From contig NZ_VLKK01000024.1 in NCBI RefSeq assembly GCF_007830065.1, positions 1 to 35,964 on the forward strand: a DNA stretch of 35,964 bases. Direction: 5' to 3'. Under the pieces are notes generated by a model, which was given only the letters and a program-made list of their open reading frames with translations, was not told the DNA's origin and made no database searches. The position numbers and the translations under genes were made by a program. This DNA comes from Sphingobium wenxiniae. Lineage in GTDB: Bacteria > Pseudomonadota > Alphaproteobacteria > Sphingomonadales > Sphingomonadaceae. How positions within the stretch are numbered: position 1 is the stretch's first letter; each line of letters begins with the position of its first letter. Positions 1 through 7,315 of this stretch are shown one piece after another.

Positions 1-186
1 CCGCGCTGGATCGCGCGGATCGGCAATACAAGCCGCCAGGCGCTGGCAAATCCCCATCGCGCGCTCGGCCTGTGCAAGCAGTAGAACACCGCCATCCGAG
101 GTAAGCCGGCCACCGTCGAACGCAGCTGTGATTTTCTTGCGGCCGACTGCTGGGAATCCAAATGAGCTTGCGATATCATCGTTCAT
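1..186 (-). mobile_element. IS1380-family transposase, N-terminal part (cut by window edge)
   Basis: The minus-strand frame opens with ATG at 186-184 and reads open to base 1, giving 62 residues beginning MNDDIASSFGFPAVGRKK and continuing with a TAAFDGGRLTSDGGVLLL stretch. This is the typical N-terminus of IS1380-family DDE transposases, which carry the 'FDGG-x-LTSDGG' signature near the start. The catalytic core would lie beyond the window edge, so intactness cannot be judged. The terminal inverted repeat should fall shortly upstream of the ATG (about 190-270), but I could not place it. The transposase is transcribed away from the conjugation genes, so the element borders the tra region. The family call rests on remembered family resemblance, not a search. 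Confidence 0.75.
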
Positions 187-367
187 GGCGGGTGTGGCCC
201 GTGGCATTTTCTGCCCTGCGGCAGGTTCGGCTTAGACACCCAGTTCCTAATTCAGATCAGAGGCTTACGCCACTCCCGCCAACCCTTCAGGACACTTTTG
301 GTGAATAAGGCGGGTTAAGCCATGTGGGCGGGTAATTGGTTGGCTAACACACTGTGGACCAAGCCGT

Positions 368-811
368 TTAACTGGAATGACCGTTGGCGAATCCGTTACG
401 TCCGAATGGGTCTGGGCCGCTGAGATCCAGCTTGCCCATGACCTGCGCGGCCTTCTGTTCGACCACATAATCGAACAAAAGGAATGATAAGGCATCCGCC
501 ACAGTCAGTTTGGAGTCGAGCTGGCGGCTCAGTAAATCCTTCACTTCATCAAGGCTTGTTGCGCTCGTTCTGGAAATATTGAGACGAATTCGAATGGTCC
601 CGTCCGATGGAATTGAAGTAAGATGTTCCTTGAGAGTGCGGGTATCGTGGCTTCCGATCTTTTCGGTACGGGAACTTCTATGGTCGATCAGATTCGAAAG
701 CGTCTGATGATGCAGGGTTTCATTTGAATGCAGGCGGATGCCTTCGGTTGTCAGCCGGAACAGGGGTTCGGAGATATTGAGGGTGATGTCTCGTGAGTCT
801 GCGGCGCCCAT
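368..811 (-). CDS. Hypothetical protein, divergent from the tra operon
   Basis: This 147-residue protein of unknown family has no signal peptide or membrane segment. ATG at 811 is chosen because an AGGA sits 10 bases upstream; a GTG three codons earlier (820) is the alternative but has the same AGGA only one base away. The sequence alternates polar strands and helices and ends in a hydrophobic helix-rich part (residues about 100-125, TVADALSFLLFDYVVEQKAA). It is transcribed away from traA across a 370-base palindrome-rich gap. In F-like systems that position is held by regulators or relaxosome proteins (TraM, TraJ, TraY). That comparison is positional only; no homology to those proteins is visible. 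A DNA-binding role is a guess. Confidence 0.55.
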   Translation of the reverse strand: MGAADSRDITLNISEPLFRLTTEGIRLHSNETLHHQTLSNLIDHRSSRTEKIGSHDTRTLKEHLTSIPSDGTIRIRLNISRTSATSLDEVKDLLSRQLDSKLTVADALSFLLFDYVVEQKAAQVMGKLDLSGPDPFGRNGFANGHSS

Positions 812-1181
812 AGTGCCCACGTCCTGAAGTTGCGATCCATAAGAAGCCCGATCTACGCGTCTGGCTTACGGCAGCGATTATGAACCGAGAATGGTTAATT
901 TCCGATAATCTGGCCGCCGAATCTACCGCGATTGCCGCGTGCCCGCAAATGTGGGGCAAGCCGCCCCGCAATCACGGGCATCTTGCCCCGTTTTGACGGG
1001 CGGCCCGCCCCGGATGTCGGAGCATCGTGCCCCGTGGCCATGCTTAAAAAGCCGAGAATCGCAAAATGATGGCCGAATCGAGGGGGCCTCCTCGGGCCGC
1101 CCGTTGCGACCACGCAAGGCATCTGACCACCCTTTCACTTGGGCGCGGATCCGTCGCGTCTCCATGTGAAGGAAACCCAAC
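812..1181. promoter_or_regulatory. Palindrome-rich divergent intergenic region ahead of traA
   Basis: There is no gene here. Between about 939 and 1010 there are several inverted repeats: GGGGCAAG (953-960) with CTTGCCCC (982-989); TGCCCG (940-945) with CGGGCA (975-980); CCCGT-TTTG-ACGGG (987-1000); and GGGCG-GCC-CGCCC (998-1010). They overlap, so alternative stem-loops are possible. The region must hold the promoters for traA and for the divergent small gene. The repeats could be operators, a leader attenuator or part of a transfer origin. The traA ribosome binding site is GAAGGA, about 10 bases before the ATG at 1182. No convincing -35/-10 pair could be fixed. Confidence 0.45.
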
Positions 1182-1502
1182 ATGCAGTCAGTTCTGAAAA
1201 AGAGCGGGCGCACGGAGCGGGCGATCGTCGCCATCGCCCTCCTCCTGTTCGCTGGTCTCTGGTTCGCGGGGCCAGCATTCGCCGGCGCCGATACCACGTT
1301 CGATACCGCGCTCACCAAGTTCACCGACTTCCTCGAGGGTTCGGGCGGCAAGATCATCACCGTGCTCAGCCTTGCCGGCGGCATCGTCGCCCTGGCGTCG
1401 GGTCGCTTTTCCATGGGGCAGATCGCTATCCCGGTCGGGGTCGGGGTCGGTGCGGGGACCGGAATTCCGATCGTCACGTCCACTGTGACGGCGACGATCT
1501 GA
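1182..1502 (+). CDS. traA: TraA-like type-F conjugative pilin precursor
   Basis: This 106-residue prepilin is the probable subunit of the conjugative pilus. A basic N-terminus (residues 1-14) is followed by a hydrophobic stretch and a PAFA cleavage site (residues 31-34), leaving a mature peptide of about 72 residues, right for F/VirB2-type pilins. The mature part has two hydrophobic segments (about 58-75 and 78-105) separated by a short polar turn, the usual two-helix pilin layout, with a glycine-rich second segment. It is the first gene of the tra operon, just before traL, as in F-type systems. A GAAGGA ribosome binding site precedes the ATG. Pilins diverge quickly, so the call rests on size, topology and gene order. 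Confidence 0.8.
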   Translation: MQSVLKKSGRTERAIVAIALLLFAGLWFAGPAFAGADTTFDTALTKFTDFLEGSGGKIITVLSLAGGIVALASGRFSMGQIAIPVGVGVGAGTGIPIVTSTVTATI

Positions 1503-1560
1503 GCGTTCCTGCGGTCGGACGAAGTAGCAGCTTCGACCGATCCAAGGAGAGGGTGGTGCA

Positions 1561-1851
1561 ATGGCCGCGGACAAGTACGTTATCCCGACTCATCTGGATG
1601 ATCCCGAGCTGATCGGGCTGTGGACCCTGGATGAGTTCCTGGCGATGGTCATACCCTTCGCGTGGGGGATCCTGTCTCAGCACATTCTCATCGGCATGGC
1701 ACTTTCGGGTGCAGGCTGGTGGGGTCTCAGAAAAGCTAAGGCAGGCCGGGCGACATCGTGGCTTCTCCATCTGGCCTATTGGTATCTTCCGGCCGGGTTC
1801 ACCGGTCTGAGAGCCACGCCACCCTCGTACCTTCGATTGATGGCGGGGTGA
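1561..1851 (+). CDS. traL: Type IV conjugative transfer system protein TraL
   Basis: This 96-residue inner-membrane protein of the pilus assembly machinery is equivalent to VirB3. The N-terminal IPTHLDDP motif (residues 8-15), one main membrane helix (about 26-52) with a second hydrophobic part around 67-80, and the PPSYLR ending (88-92) are typical of TraL. An AAGGAG-type ribosome binding site lies about 13 bases ahead of ATG 1561. The gene sits between pilin and traE, with traE starting one base after its stop, so translation is probably coupled. Length is normal for the family. Confidence 0.9.
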   Translation: MAADKYVIPTHLDDPELIGLWTLDEFLAMVIPFAWGILSQHILIGMALSGAGWWGLRKAKAGRATSWLLHLAYWYLPAGFTGLRATPPSYLRLMAG

Positions 1852-1852
1852 T

Positions 1853-2419
1853 ATGGAACTTTCCTACAGTCATTCGCACAGCCAGCGCATCCTGCGACAG
1901 CGGAACATCCTGGCGATCGTCGCCGCCGGGCTCGGCGCGCTGACCCTATTGCTGTTCATCTTCACCGTATCGCGGGACCGGGAAGTCGTGCTGCAACCCA
2001 TTTTGCGCTCGCCCGTCACGGTGAGCTCGGCCGGGGTCAGCCGGGAATATCTCGAGATGATCACCCGCGATACCGTGGTGCTCACCCTCAATCGCAGTCC
2101 GCAGAATCTCGAATACTGGATGAATTCGGTGCTCGATATCACGGCGCCGTCCGCCCAGGGCAAGATCAAGGCCGATCTGCTCAAGATCGTCAACGAACAG
2201 CGGGGGTCTTCGATCTCCCAATTCTATACCATCGAGAAAATGGACCTCGACACGAAGAACCTTCGCTCGGAGGTGACGGGCAGTCTGCACACCATCGTCG
2301 GCAACAAGGTCATTTCGAACGAACGCCGGACCTTCCGGTACGACTGGGAATATTCCGGCCTGTCCCTGAAGCTGATCGGCTTCGGCATGGTGGTGGCCGA
2401 GCAGGGGAAGGAAAAATGA
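1853..2419 (+). CDS. traE: Type IV conjugative transfer system protein TraE
   Basis: This 188-residue bitopic inner-membrane protein corresponds to VirB8 and is a scaffold for pilus assembly. A short cytoplasmic N-terminus with QRILRQRN is followed by one membrane helix (about 19-39), then a periplasmic domain with a late GLSLKL strand. Length matches F TraE (about 188). It starts one base after the traL stop, and its own stop overlaps the traK start (ATGA at 2416-2419), so the genes form a tightly coupled operon. No sign of damage is seen in this gene. Confidence 0.9.
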   Translation: MELSYSHSHSQRILRQRNILAIVAAGLGALTLLLFIFTVSRDREVVLQPILRSPVTVSSAGVSREYLEMITRDTVVLTLNRSPQNLEYWMNSVLDITAPSAQGKIKADLLKIVNEQRGSSISQFYTIEKMDLDTKNLRSEVTGSLHTIVGNKVISNERRTFRYDWEYSGLSLKLIGFGMVVAEQGKEK

Positions 2420-3105
2420 TGTCGGTCTATGTCTTCGGCAGTGCCGCTGCCGGCACGGCCTTCCTCTCGCGCGTCCATTGCCATTTGAGCCGGTGCATGG
2501 GCGCAGGACTGCTGGCGATCGCCGTGCTTCTCGTCGCAGAACCGGCGAGGGCGGACCAGACGATCATGGCGTCGGACAGTGCCCAGGTCGACTGCCAGGC
2601 ATCGGCCAAGGACCTCACGCGCATCAGCCTTGTCGAGGATGAGTTCGCGTCGGTCTCGAAGATCTCGACCGGCAACCCGATCGATGACTTCTCGGTCGTC
2701 AACGAGCCTGTTCGCGGCGATATCTATCTATCCGTTCCTGACGGATTTGTCCGGAGCGCCCTCTCATTTTTCGCCACGAGCAAGCGCGGCTATGTCTACA
2801 AGTTCGTGTGCCGGATCGGTGGCGACCAGGCCGCGCAAGTCTTCGTCTCCAATCCGGCGATCGCGAACGAACGAGCCGCTGAGAACGGTCCGGCGGAAAA
2901 GCTCGGGACGCGCGATGCCGCTATCGAGCTCGTGCAGGCCATGTACTCGAATGCGGTCGCCGAAGGCTATGAGATGCGGCAGCGCGCCTTGCGACCGGTC
3001 TATGTCGGTACGCTTCAGGTGCAGATGATCGCCGAATACCGGGGTCCAGAACTCACCGGCAAGGTTTTGCGCATCGAAACAAGGGCGCGTCCGAAATCGA
3101 GCTGA
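2416..3105 (+). pseudogene. traK: TraK secretin-like protein, frameshifted near the C-terminus
   Basis: TraK is the periplasmic/outer-membrane core protein of type-F transfer systems, related to VirB9 and working with TraB and TraV. The gene overlaps traE by four bases. A signal segment runs to about residue 46 (ending EPARA); a second possible start is ATG 2497, which would shorten an unusually long leader. The frame is normal until GKVLRIE, then reads TRARPKSS and stops at 3105. The neighbouring frame continues the family sequence without a gap as NKGASEIELTEAMVAP. One base, probably an A in the AAA run at 3077-3079, is missing. The protein made here would lack about 40 C-terminal residues. 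A sequencing error in the A run is an alternative explanation. The downstream partner traB is absent. Confidence 0.8.
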
Positions 3106-3113
3106 CCGAAGCC

Positions 3114-3725
3114 ATGGTCGCCCCCGCCAGTGCGCTGGCCGTGTCGATTGCCGAGGGCAGGCTCGCCCCGGGCAAGGTCACTACGGCCTACCTTGTCTCC
3201 CAGAACGCCCAATATATGACCGAGGTCGATCCCCTCTGGCAGGATGACTCCCTCGCGGCGTTGATCAATCCCGAAGCGATCATCTTCGCCAACCCGCTGG
3301 CCAAAGCCGCCTGTGCCGGAGACTGCATCGCCGGAACGGTGAACCTGCCGCTCGACCAGCTGTTCTGGTGCGCCGGCTGCCAGGGCGGGATGTATCCTTT
3401 GAACGGGAACATCCCAGCCTCGATCGGCCATGTGCAGTCCTCGCGCCTCGCGCTGTCCCGCTTCGCCTACAAGATGCACCGGCAGGCGCTCGCCTGGGGC
3501 ACGATGGGCTCGGCCGGCCTCTGCAAGAAATATCTGATGCCGGTGATGCGCAAGCAGCAATACCGGTTCCAGATGACCAATCCGATCCCGACCGTGAACG
3601 GGCGTTTCGCCTGTTCGGCGATCGGGGCCTCGACCATGCCGCCGGATGCTGGCCGCGCCTACCCCGCGGGTGGCGAGGACATGGGCTATCTCGTCTGGCG
3701 CAAACGCAACTGCTGCGTGTTGTGA
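3114..3725 (+). pseudogene. traU: Chimera: TraK C-terminal tail fused to TraU C-terminal half
   Basis: This frame has two parts. Up to about base 3197 it encodes the missing end of TraK (VAPASALAVSIAEGR, then VTTAYLVSQ). From about 3210 on it is the C-terminal half of TraU, the periplasmic pilus-assembly/mating-pair protein: YMTEVDPLW, INPEAIIFANPLAKAAC, FWCAGCQGGMYPLNG, YKMHRQ, KKYLMPVMRK, QYRFQMTNPIP and the invariant ending KRNCCVL. About 170 of the roughly 330 TraU residues remain. The genes usually lying between traK and traU (traB, traV, traC, trbI, traW) and the TraU signal peptide are gone, so this looks like one deletion that happened to join in frame. No ribosome binding site was identified for ATG 3114, which is inside the old traK. 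The TGA at 3723-3725 is the original traU stop, just before trbC. Confidence 0.85.
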
Positions 3726-3736
3726 AGGAGGGGGCG

Positions 3737-4483
3737 ATGCGACTTCTCACCTTGGGTGCATTCGGCCTTGTCGCCGCGGCCAGTATGACGGCCCTTCTTG
3801 CTCAAACCGTCGACGGGATCGACGTGCAGGCGATCAAGAAAAAGTCGGCGGATCTGCAGGCAGACGCACAGGCCTTCGTCGACCAGATCAAGGACCGCGG
3901 CGATGCGTTCCGGGACGAGGCAGTCACGGTGCGCGAGGGCGGCATGGAGAACATGCAGCGTGTGGCCTCTACCGATCTGCCAACCGGCCCGGCCGGCCCG
4001 ATCGACTTTGACGAGATCGTTCAGGGCGCGGCGACGAACGCCGCGGCGAGTGGCGGCGAGGCCCCGCAGCTGATTGCCTTTGCCAGCCTGTCGATGCCGC
4101 CAAAGGCGCTTCGGCAGCTCATCCAGGACACGGCGAGGGCAGGGGGCGTCGTGGTGTTTCGCGGCTTCCCGAACAATTCGATGAAGGCGTTCTCGCAAGC
4201 GCTTGGCAAGATCGTCGAACGACAGGACGATTTTGCCAATATCGGCATCGATCCGAGGCTGTTCCGGGCCTTCGACGTCCAGGGGGTGCCGACGTACATC
4301 GCCGTCTCGTCGGATTTCGATCTTTGCGCCGGCTTTTCCTGCCGGACCCAGCTTCCACCCTACGATCGGATGATCGGCAATGTGACGGTCGAATATGCGC
4401 TGACGTCATTCGCGGACGGGAATGGCCCCGGTGCGGGCGTTGCGGCGGTGGGTCTCGCCAATCTCCGGAAAACCACGCCGTGA
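3737..4483 (+). CDS. trbC: Type-F pilin assembly protein TrbC
   Basis: This 248-residue periplasmic protein is needed for F-pilus assembly. ATG 3737 is chosen because AAGGAGG lies directly upstream, giving a signal peptide (about residues 1-22, ending ALLAQ). The open frame extends further 5' but overlaps 'traU. A helical region (about 30-60) is followed by the conserved TrbC domain with IAFASLSMPP, VVFRGFP and the FDVQGVPTYI stretch, which has the thioredoxin-like cis-Pro arrangement seen in this family. The normal neighbours are traW-traU upstream and traN downstream; here only the traU remnant is present. The stop overlaps the GTG start of traN by four bases. The gene itself appears intact. 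Confidence 0.88.
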   Translation: MRLLTLGAFGLVAAASMTALLAQTVDGIDVQAIKKKSADLQADAQAFVDQIKDRGDAFRDEAVTVREGGMENMQRVASTDLPTGPAGPIDFDEIVQGAATNAAASGGEAPQLIAFASLSMPPKALRQLIQDTARAGGVVVFRGFPNNSMKAFSQALGKIVERQDDFANIGIDPRLFRAFDVQGVPTYIAVSSDFDLCAGFSCRTQLPPYDRMIGNVTVEYALTSFADGNGPGAGVAAVGLANLRKTTP

Positions 4484-6315
4484 GGATATGGGCGTCCGTT
4501 GCGGTATTGCTTGTGGTCCTGATGGCCAGTTCGCCGGCGGTTGCCCAGATGACCGTCGAGAAAGCGCGCCAGGAGGGGAGGGCGCTCGGCAACGAAAAGC
4601 GGCAGGATTCGACGCTGGTTCCCGCGGATAGCGCCCGGGCGGAGGCGGTGCCGGGATATGACGGGACGTCGCTTCCACAGGGCGCCTACTTCGATAACCC
4701 CGAGAGGATGGAGGCTGAGGCCGCCGCGACGAAGTCCTCGAACGAGCAGTACCGCATCGCCACGGACGCCGATCGTACGCGCCCGACCTTCAGCAATGCC
4801 GAGATCCTCGAAACGACGGCACGCGCCACGGCGGTCGAGAAGGACCCGGCAGCCTTTTTGGAGGGGGAGGAGATGAGTGGCGCCTCGGGTAGCTGTACGC
4901 CCTTGCCGCCCGCAACGGGTGGTGCGGGATATTATGAGGCGACCTGCAATGCGGGCACCAAAGTTGAGGAGCGACCACGTTCGTGTTTCATCCGAATGGT
5001 CCGGGATGTCACGACGATTACGTCATACAAATATTATGTCGTGCCCGATAATGCGTACGGGACGCCGTTCGCGCGCCGTGCAGCCATGGTCCCTCATGCC
5101 GCATCCGGTGTCTGCAAGCCGACCGGCGTGGTCAAGCAGGCGTGCGCCGCCCATCGCGATTATGGCTGGCCGTGGCCCGATAACAAATATTGCGACGATT
5201 ATTATGCGACTGAGTATGAATGTTCAGCCGACCTGCCAATCGCCATGCAAGTCAGCCCGGTTACCGGTGCCTCATGGCATGCGACGGGCAGCACCAATCA
5301 GATCGTCACCAGACGGGTTGATAGCTGCGGCGACCTCGCCGGCGACGGGATGTGCCTGCCCGATGGAGGCGCAGAAGTCTGCGTTGAGGGTCCCGAGACC
5401 CGCATCATAGACGGAGTGCCGATCACCGAGGCATGCTGGGCGTGGAAACGCGATTACATGTGCCACGCGTTCTCGAGCGGAAATGATTGCACCGCACTCG
5501 AGACGAATGCGAGTTGCAGCTTCCTGCGGACCGAATGCCTGGATGAGGAGCTGAACGGCGCGTGCCAGGTTGAAGAGCGGATTTACCGTTGTCCGACCCC
5601 TGGCGGCGCGGTGAGCGACGCGCCGCAATATATCTGCGGCGATGATGTCTACTGTATCAACGGTGACTGCGAACCGATCGTCCGCGAGGCATCGACCGAG
5701 TTCAAGGACGCGCTGGTCGCGCTGCATGCGATCGATCAGGCCGGCAAGGAATTCGACGAGAACAACTTCACCGTTTTCCAGGGCACGCGCGAAACCTGCC
5801 ACAAGCCGGTGTTCGGGCTTATCAACTGCTGCGCCGGCAAGGTGTCCGGCCTATTGACCGTCGGCGCCGGGGCGGCGGCACTGGCCGGTGGTCCGACTGC
5901 GGTCGCGGCGCTGGCAACCCCGTTCCTGACGCTCTTCGCTTGCTCCCAGAGCGAGATGAGGCTCGATATCAAGGACCGCATGGGCTTCTGTCACAAGGTC
6001 GGGACCTATTGTTCGTCGAGCTTTCTTGGCATCTGCAAGACCCGGCGCACGGCCTATTGCTGCTTCGAGAGTAAACTCAGCCGTATCCTTCAGGAGCAGG
6101 GAAGGGTCCAGCTCGGCAGGCCTTGGGGCGCGCCGAAGCGCGAGCAGTGCCTAGGCTTCACCATCGACGAGTTTGCGCGCCTTGATCTCTCGGTGATGGA
6201 TTTCACCGAGGTCTATGCCGAGTTCGTGGATGCCGCACGGCTCCCGGACGAGGTCGAGACGATGACCCAGATCCAGCAGAAAATTCAAGGCTATTATGAC
6301 CTGCACGGCAAATAG
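4480..6315 (+). CDS. traN: Mating-pair stabilization protein TraN
   Basis: This outer-membrane/secreted, cysteine-rich protein stabilises donor-recipient contact in type-F conjugation. The GTG at 4480 overlaps the trbC stop (GTGA) and gives a clear signal peptide (about residues 1-23, ending SPAVAQ), so it is preferred over earlier in-frame starts. The product is 611 residues, the usual TraN size, with about 30 cysteines, most in the C-terminal two thirds. Recognisable TraN stretches are KDALVALHAIDQAGKEF, VFQGTRETCHKPVFG, INCCAGK and the cysteine cluster around FCHKVGTYC...AYCCF. The central part, which in F determines the recipient receptor, is the variable portion. It would need disulphide formation; the next gene, traF, is of thioredoxin fold. 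Confidence 0.9.
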   Translation: MRIWASVAVLLVVLMASSPAVAQMTVEKARQEGRALGNEKRQDSTLVPADSARAEAVPGYDGTSLPQGAYFDNPERMEAEAAATKSSNEQYRIATDADRTRPTFSNAEILETTARATAVEKDPAAFLEGEEMSGASGSCTPLPPATGGAGYYEATCNAGTKVEERPRSCFIRMVRDVTTITSYKYYVVPDNAYGTPFARRAAMVPHAASGVCKPTGVVKQACAAHRDYGWPWPDNKYCDDYYATEYECSADLPIAMQVSPVTGASWHATGSTNQIVTRRVDSCGDLAGDGMCLPDGGAEVCVEGPETRIIDGVPITEACWAWKRDYMCHAFSSGNDCTALETNASCSFLRTECLDEELNGACQVEERIYRCPTPGGAVSDAPQYICGDDVYCINGDCEPIVREASTEFKDALVALHAIDQAGKEFDENNFTVFQGTRETCHKPVFGLINCCAGKVSGLLTVGAGAAALAGGPTAVAALATPFLTLFACSQSEMRLDIKDRMGFCHKVGTYCSSSFLGICKTRRTAYCCFESKLSRILQEQGRVQLGRPWGAPKREQCLGFTIDEFARLDLSVMDFTEVYAEFVDAARLPDEVETMTQIQQKIQGYYDLHGK

Positions 6316-6368
6316 CAGGCCTGCCCGGTGCGCAGGCCGACATCGGCTTCAAGCGCCGGATCATCCCG

Positions 6369-6386
6369 GCGCGCCTCGAGGCGCGC
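6369..6386. repeat. Perfect 18-bp palindrome between traN and traF
   Basis: GCGCGCCTC at 6369-6377 is followed immediately by its exact reverse complement GAGGCGCGC at 6378-6386. It lies in the 175-base gap between the traN stop and the traF start, the longest gap inside the otherwise tightly packed operon. In RNA it would form a GC-only stem with a tight loop. It could attenuate or stabilise the message, or be a protein-binding site. There is no T tract, so a classical terminator is unlikely. Confidence 0.6.
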
Positions 6387-6490
6387 TGCTGACCTCCACG
6401 CGCGGCACCACACGCGCCATCCCAATCACTTCTTCCTTCCGCGCCTGTCCTCCGAGCCGCGAAAGGAATCTCCGGAAAGGAAGTTCGTCC

Positions 6491-7315
6491 ATGTTTCGCA
6501 TTGTGGTTGCGCCATTGCTGGCGCTTTCGCTTGCCGGTGTCGCGGTACCGGTTCTGGCGCAATCGCGGGGCGCGACAACGGACGGTGTCGAAAGGACTGA
6601 TGCCAGCGACGACTTCTACTGTGCCGAGCGCCGGCTGGGGCAATGGTTCTATTGCAGCAAGCCCATGCCTGCCGAGCAGGAAAGGCAGGTGTCCGCCGGT
6701 CCGCAACAAAGTTCGGTCGAGCGCATGGCCGCGATCACGCGCCAGCTTGACGAACTGAAGGCGAAAGCAATCCTCGATCCGAGCGAGGAAAACGTCATCG
6801 CCTATGTTCGCTTCCAGCGCGAACAGCTCGACCGTGCGTCGACCTTCTCGGATACCTGGCAGCGGGCGCTCTGGCAGAACCCCGACCTCGATTATACGCT
6901 GCAGCGGCCGGTTTCGACGGTCGGCAAGCGCGCCTGGCTCGACAACCGGCGTGCGGATCGCGATGCCGTGTTGGCCAGCCTCAGCCAGCGCTACGGCCTT
7001 TTCTACTTCTACGCTCAGAGCTGCGGCGCCTGCGACCTGTTCTCACCGATCCTGCGCTCCGTTGCGGACAGCCATCGGATGGCGGTCATGGCTGTCTCGA
7101 TGGATGGCGGTCCGAGCCGGGATTTCCCGAACTATGTGGTGGACGCCGGTCAGCGAGCGCGAATGGGAATCCCGGGCAATGAAACACCGGCGCTGGTGCT
7201 GTTCGACACGGCCACCAAGCGCACCATCCCCGTAGGCTACGGGATTCTGAGCGCCGACGAGATCATGGACCGAATCTTCGCGCTGACCAACACCAGAGTG
7301 GGGAGCGACTTCTGA
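6491..7315 (+). CDS. traF: Type-F conjugation protein TraF, thioredoxin-like
   Basis: This 274-residue periplasmic protein is required for pilus assembly. ATG 6491 is chosen because GGAAAGGAAG lies a few bases upstream and it yields a signal peptide (about 1-23, ending VPVLAQ); the frame is open earlier but non-coding in character. The C-terminal half is a thioredoxin fold with a CGAC motif (Cys178, Cys181) in a YFYAQSCGACDLFSPIL context, then the GNETPALVLFD cis-Pro loop. Many F TraF proteins lack the cysteine pair, so this copy may be redox-active and could help fold the cysteine-rich TraN and TraH. The last base of its TGA is the first base of the traH ATG. Confidence 0.9.
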   Translation: MFRIVVAPLLALSLAGVAVPVLAQSRGATTDGVERTDASDDFYCAERRLGQWFYCSKPMPAEQERQVSAGPQQSSVERMAAITRQLDELKAKAILDPSEENVIAYVRFQREQLDRASTFSDTWQRALWQNPDLDYTLQRPVSTVGKRAWLDNRRADRDAVLASLSQRYGLFYFYAQSCGACDLFSPILRSVADSHRMAVMAVSMDGGPSRDFPNYVVDAGQRARMGIPGNETPALVLFDTATKRTIPVGYGILSADEIMDRIFALTNTRVGSDF

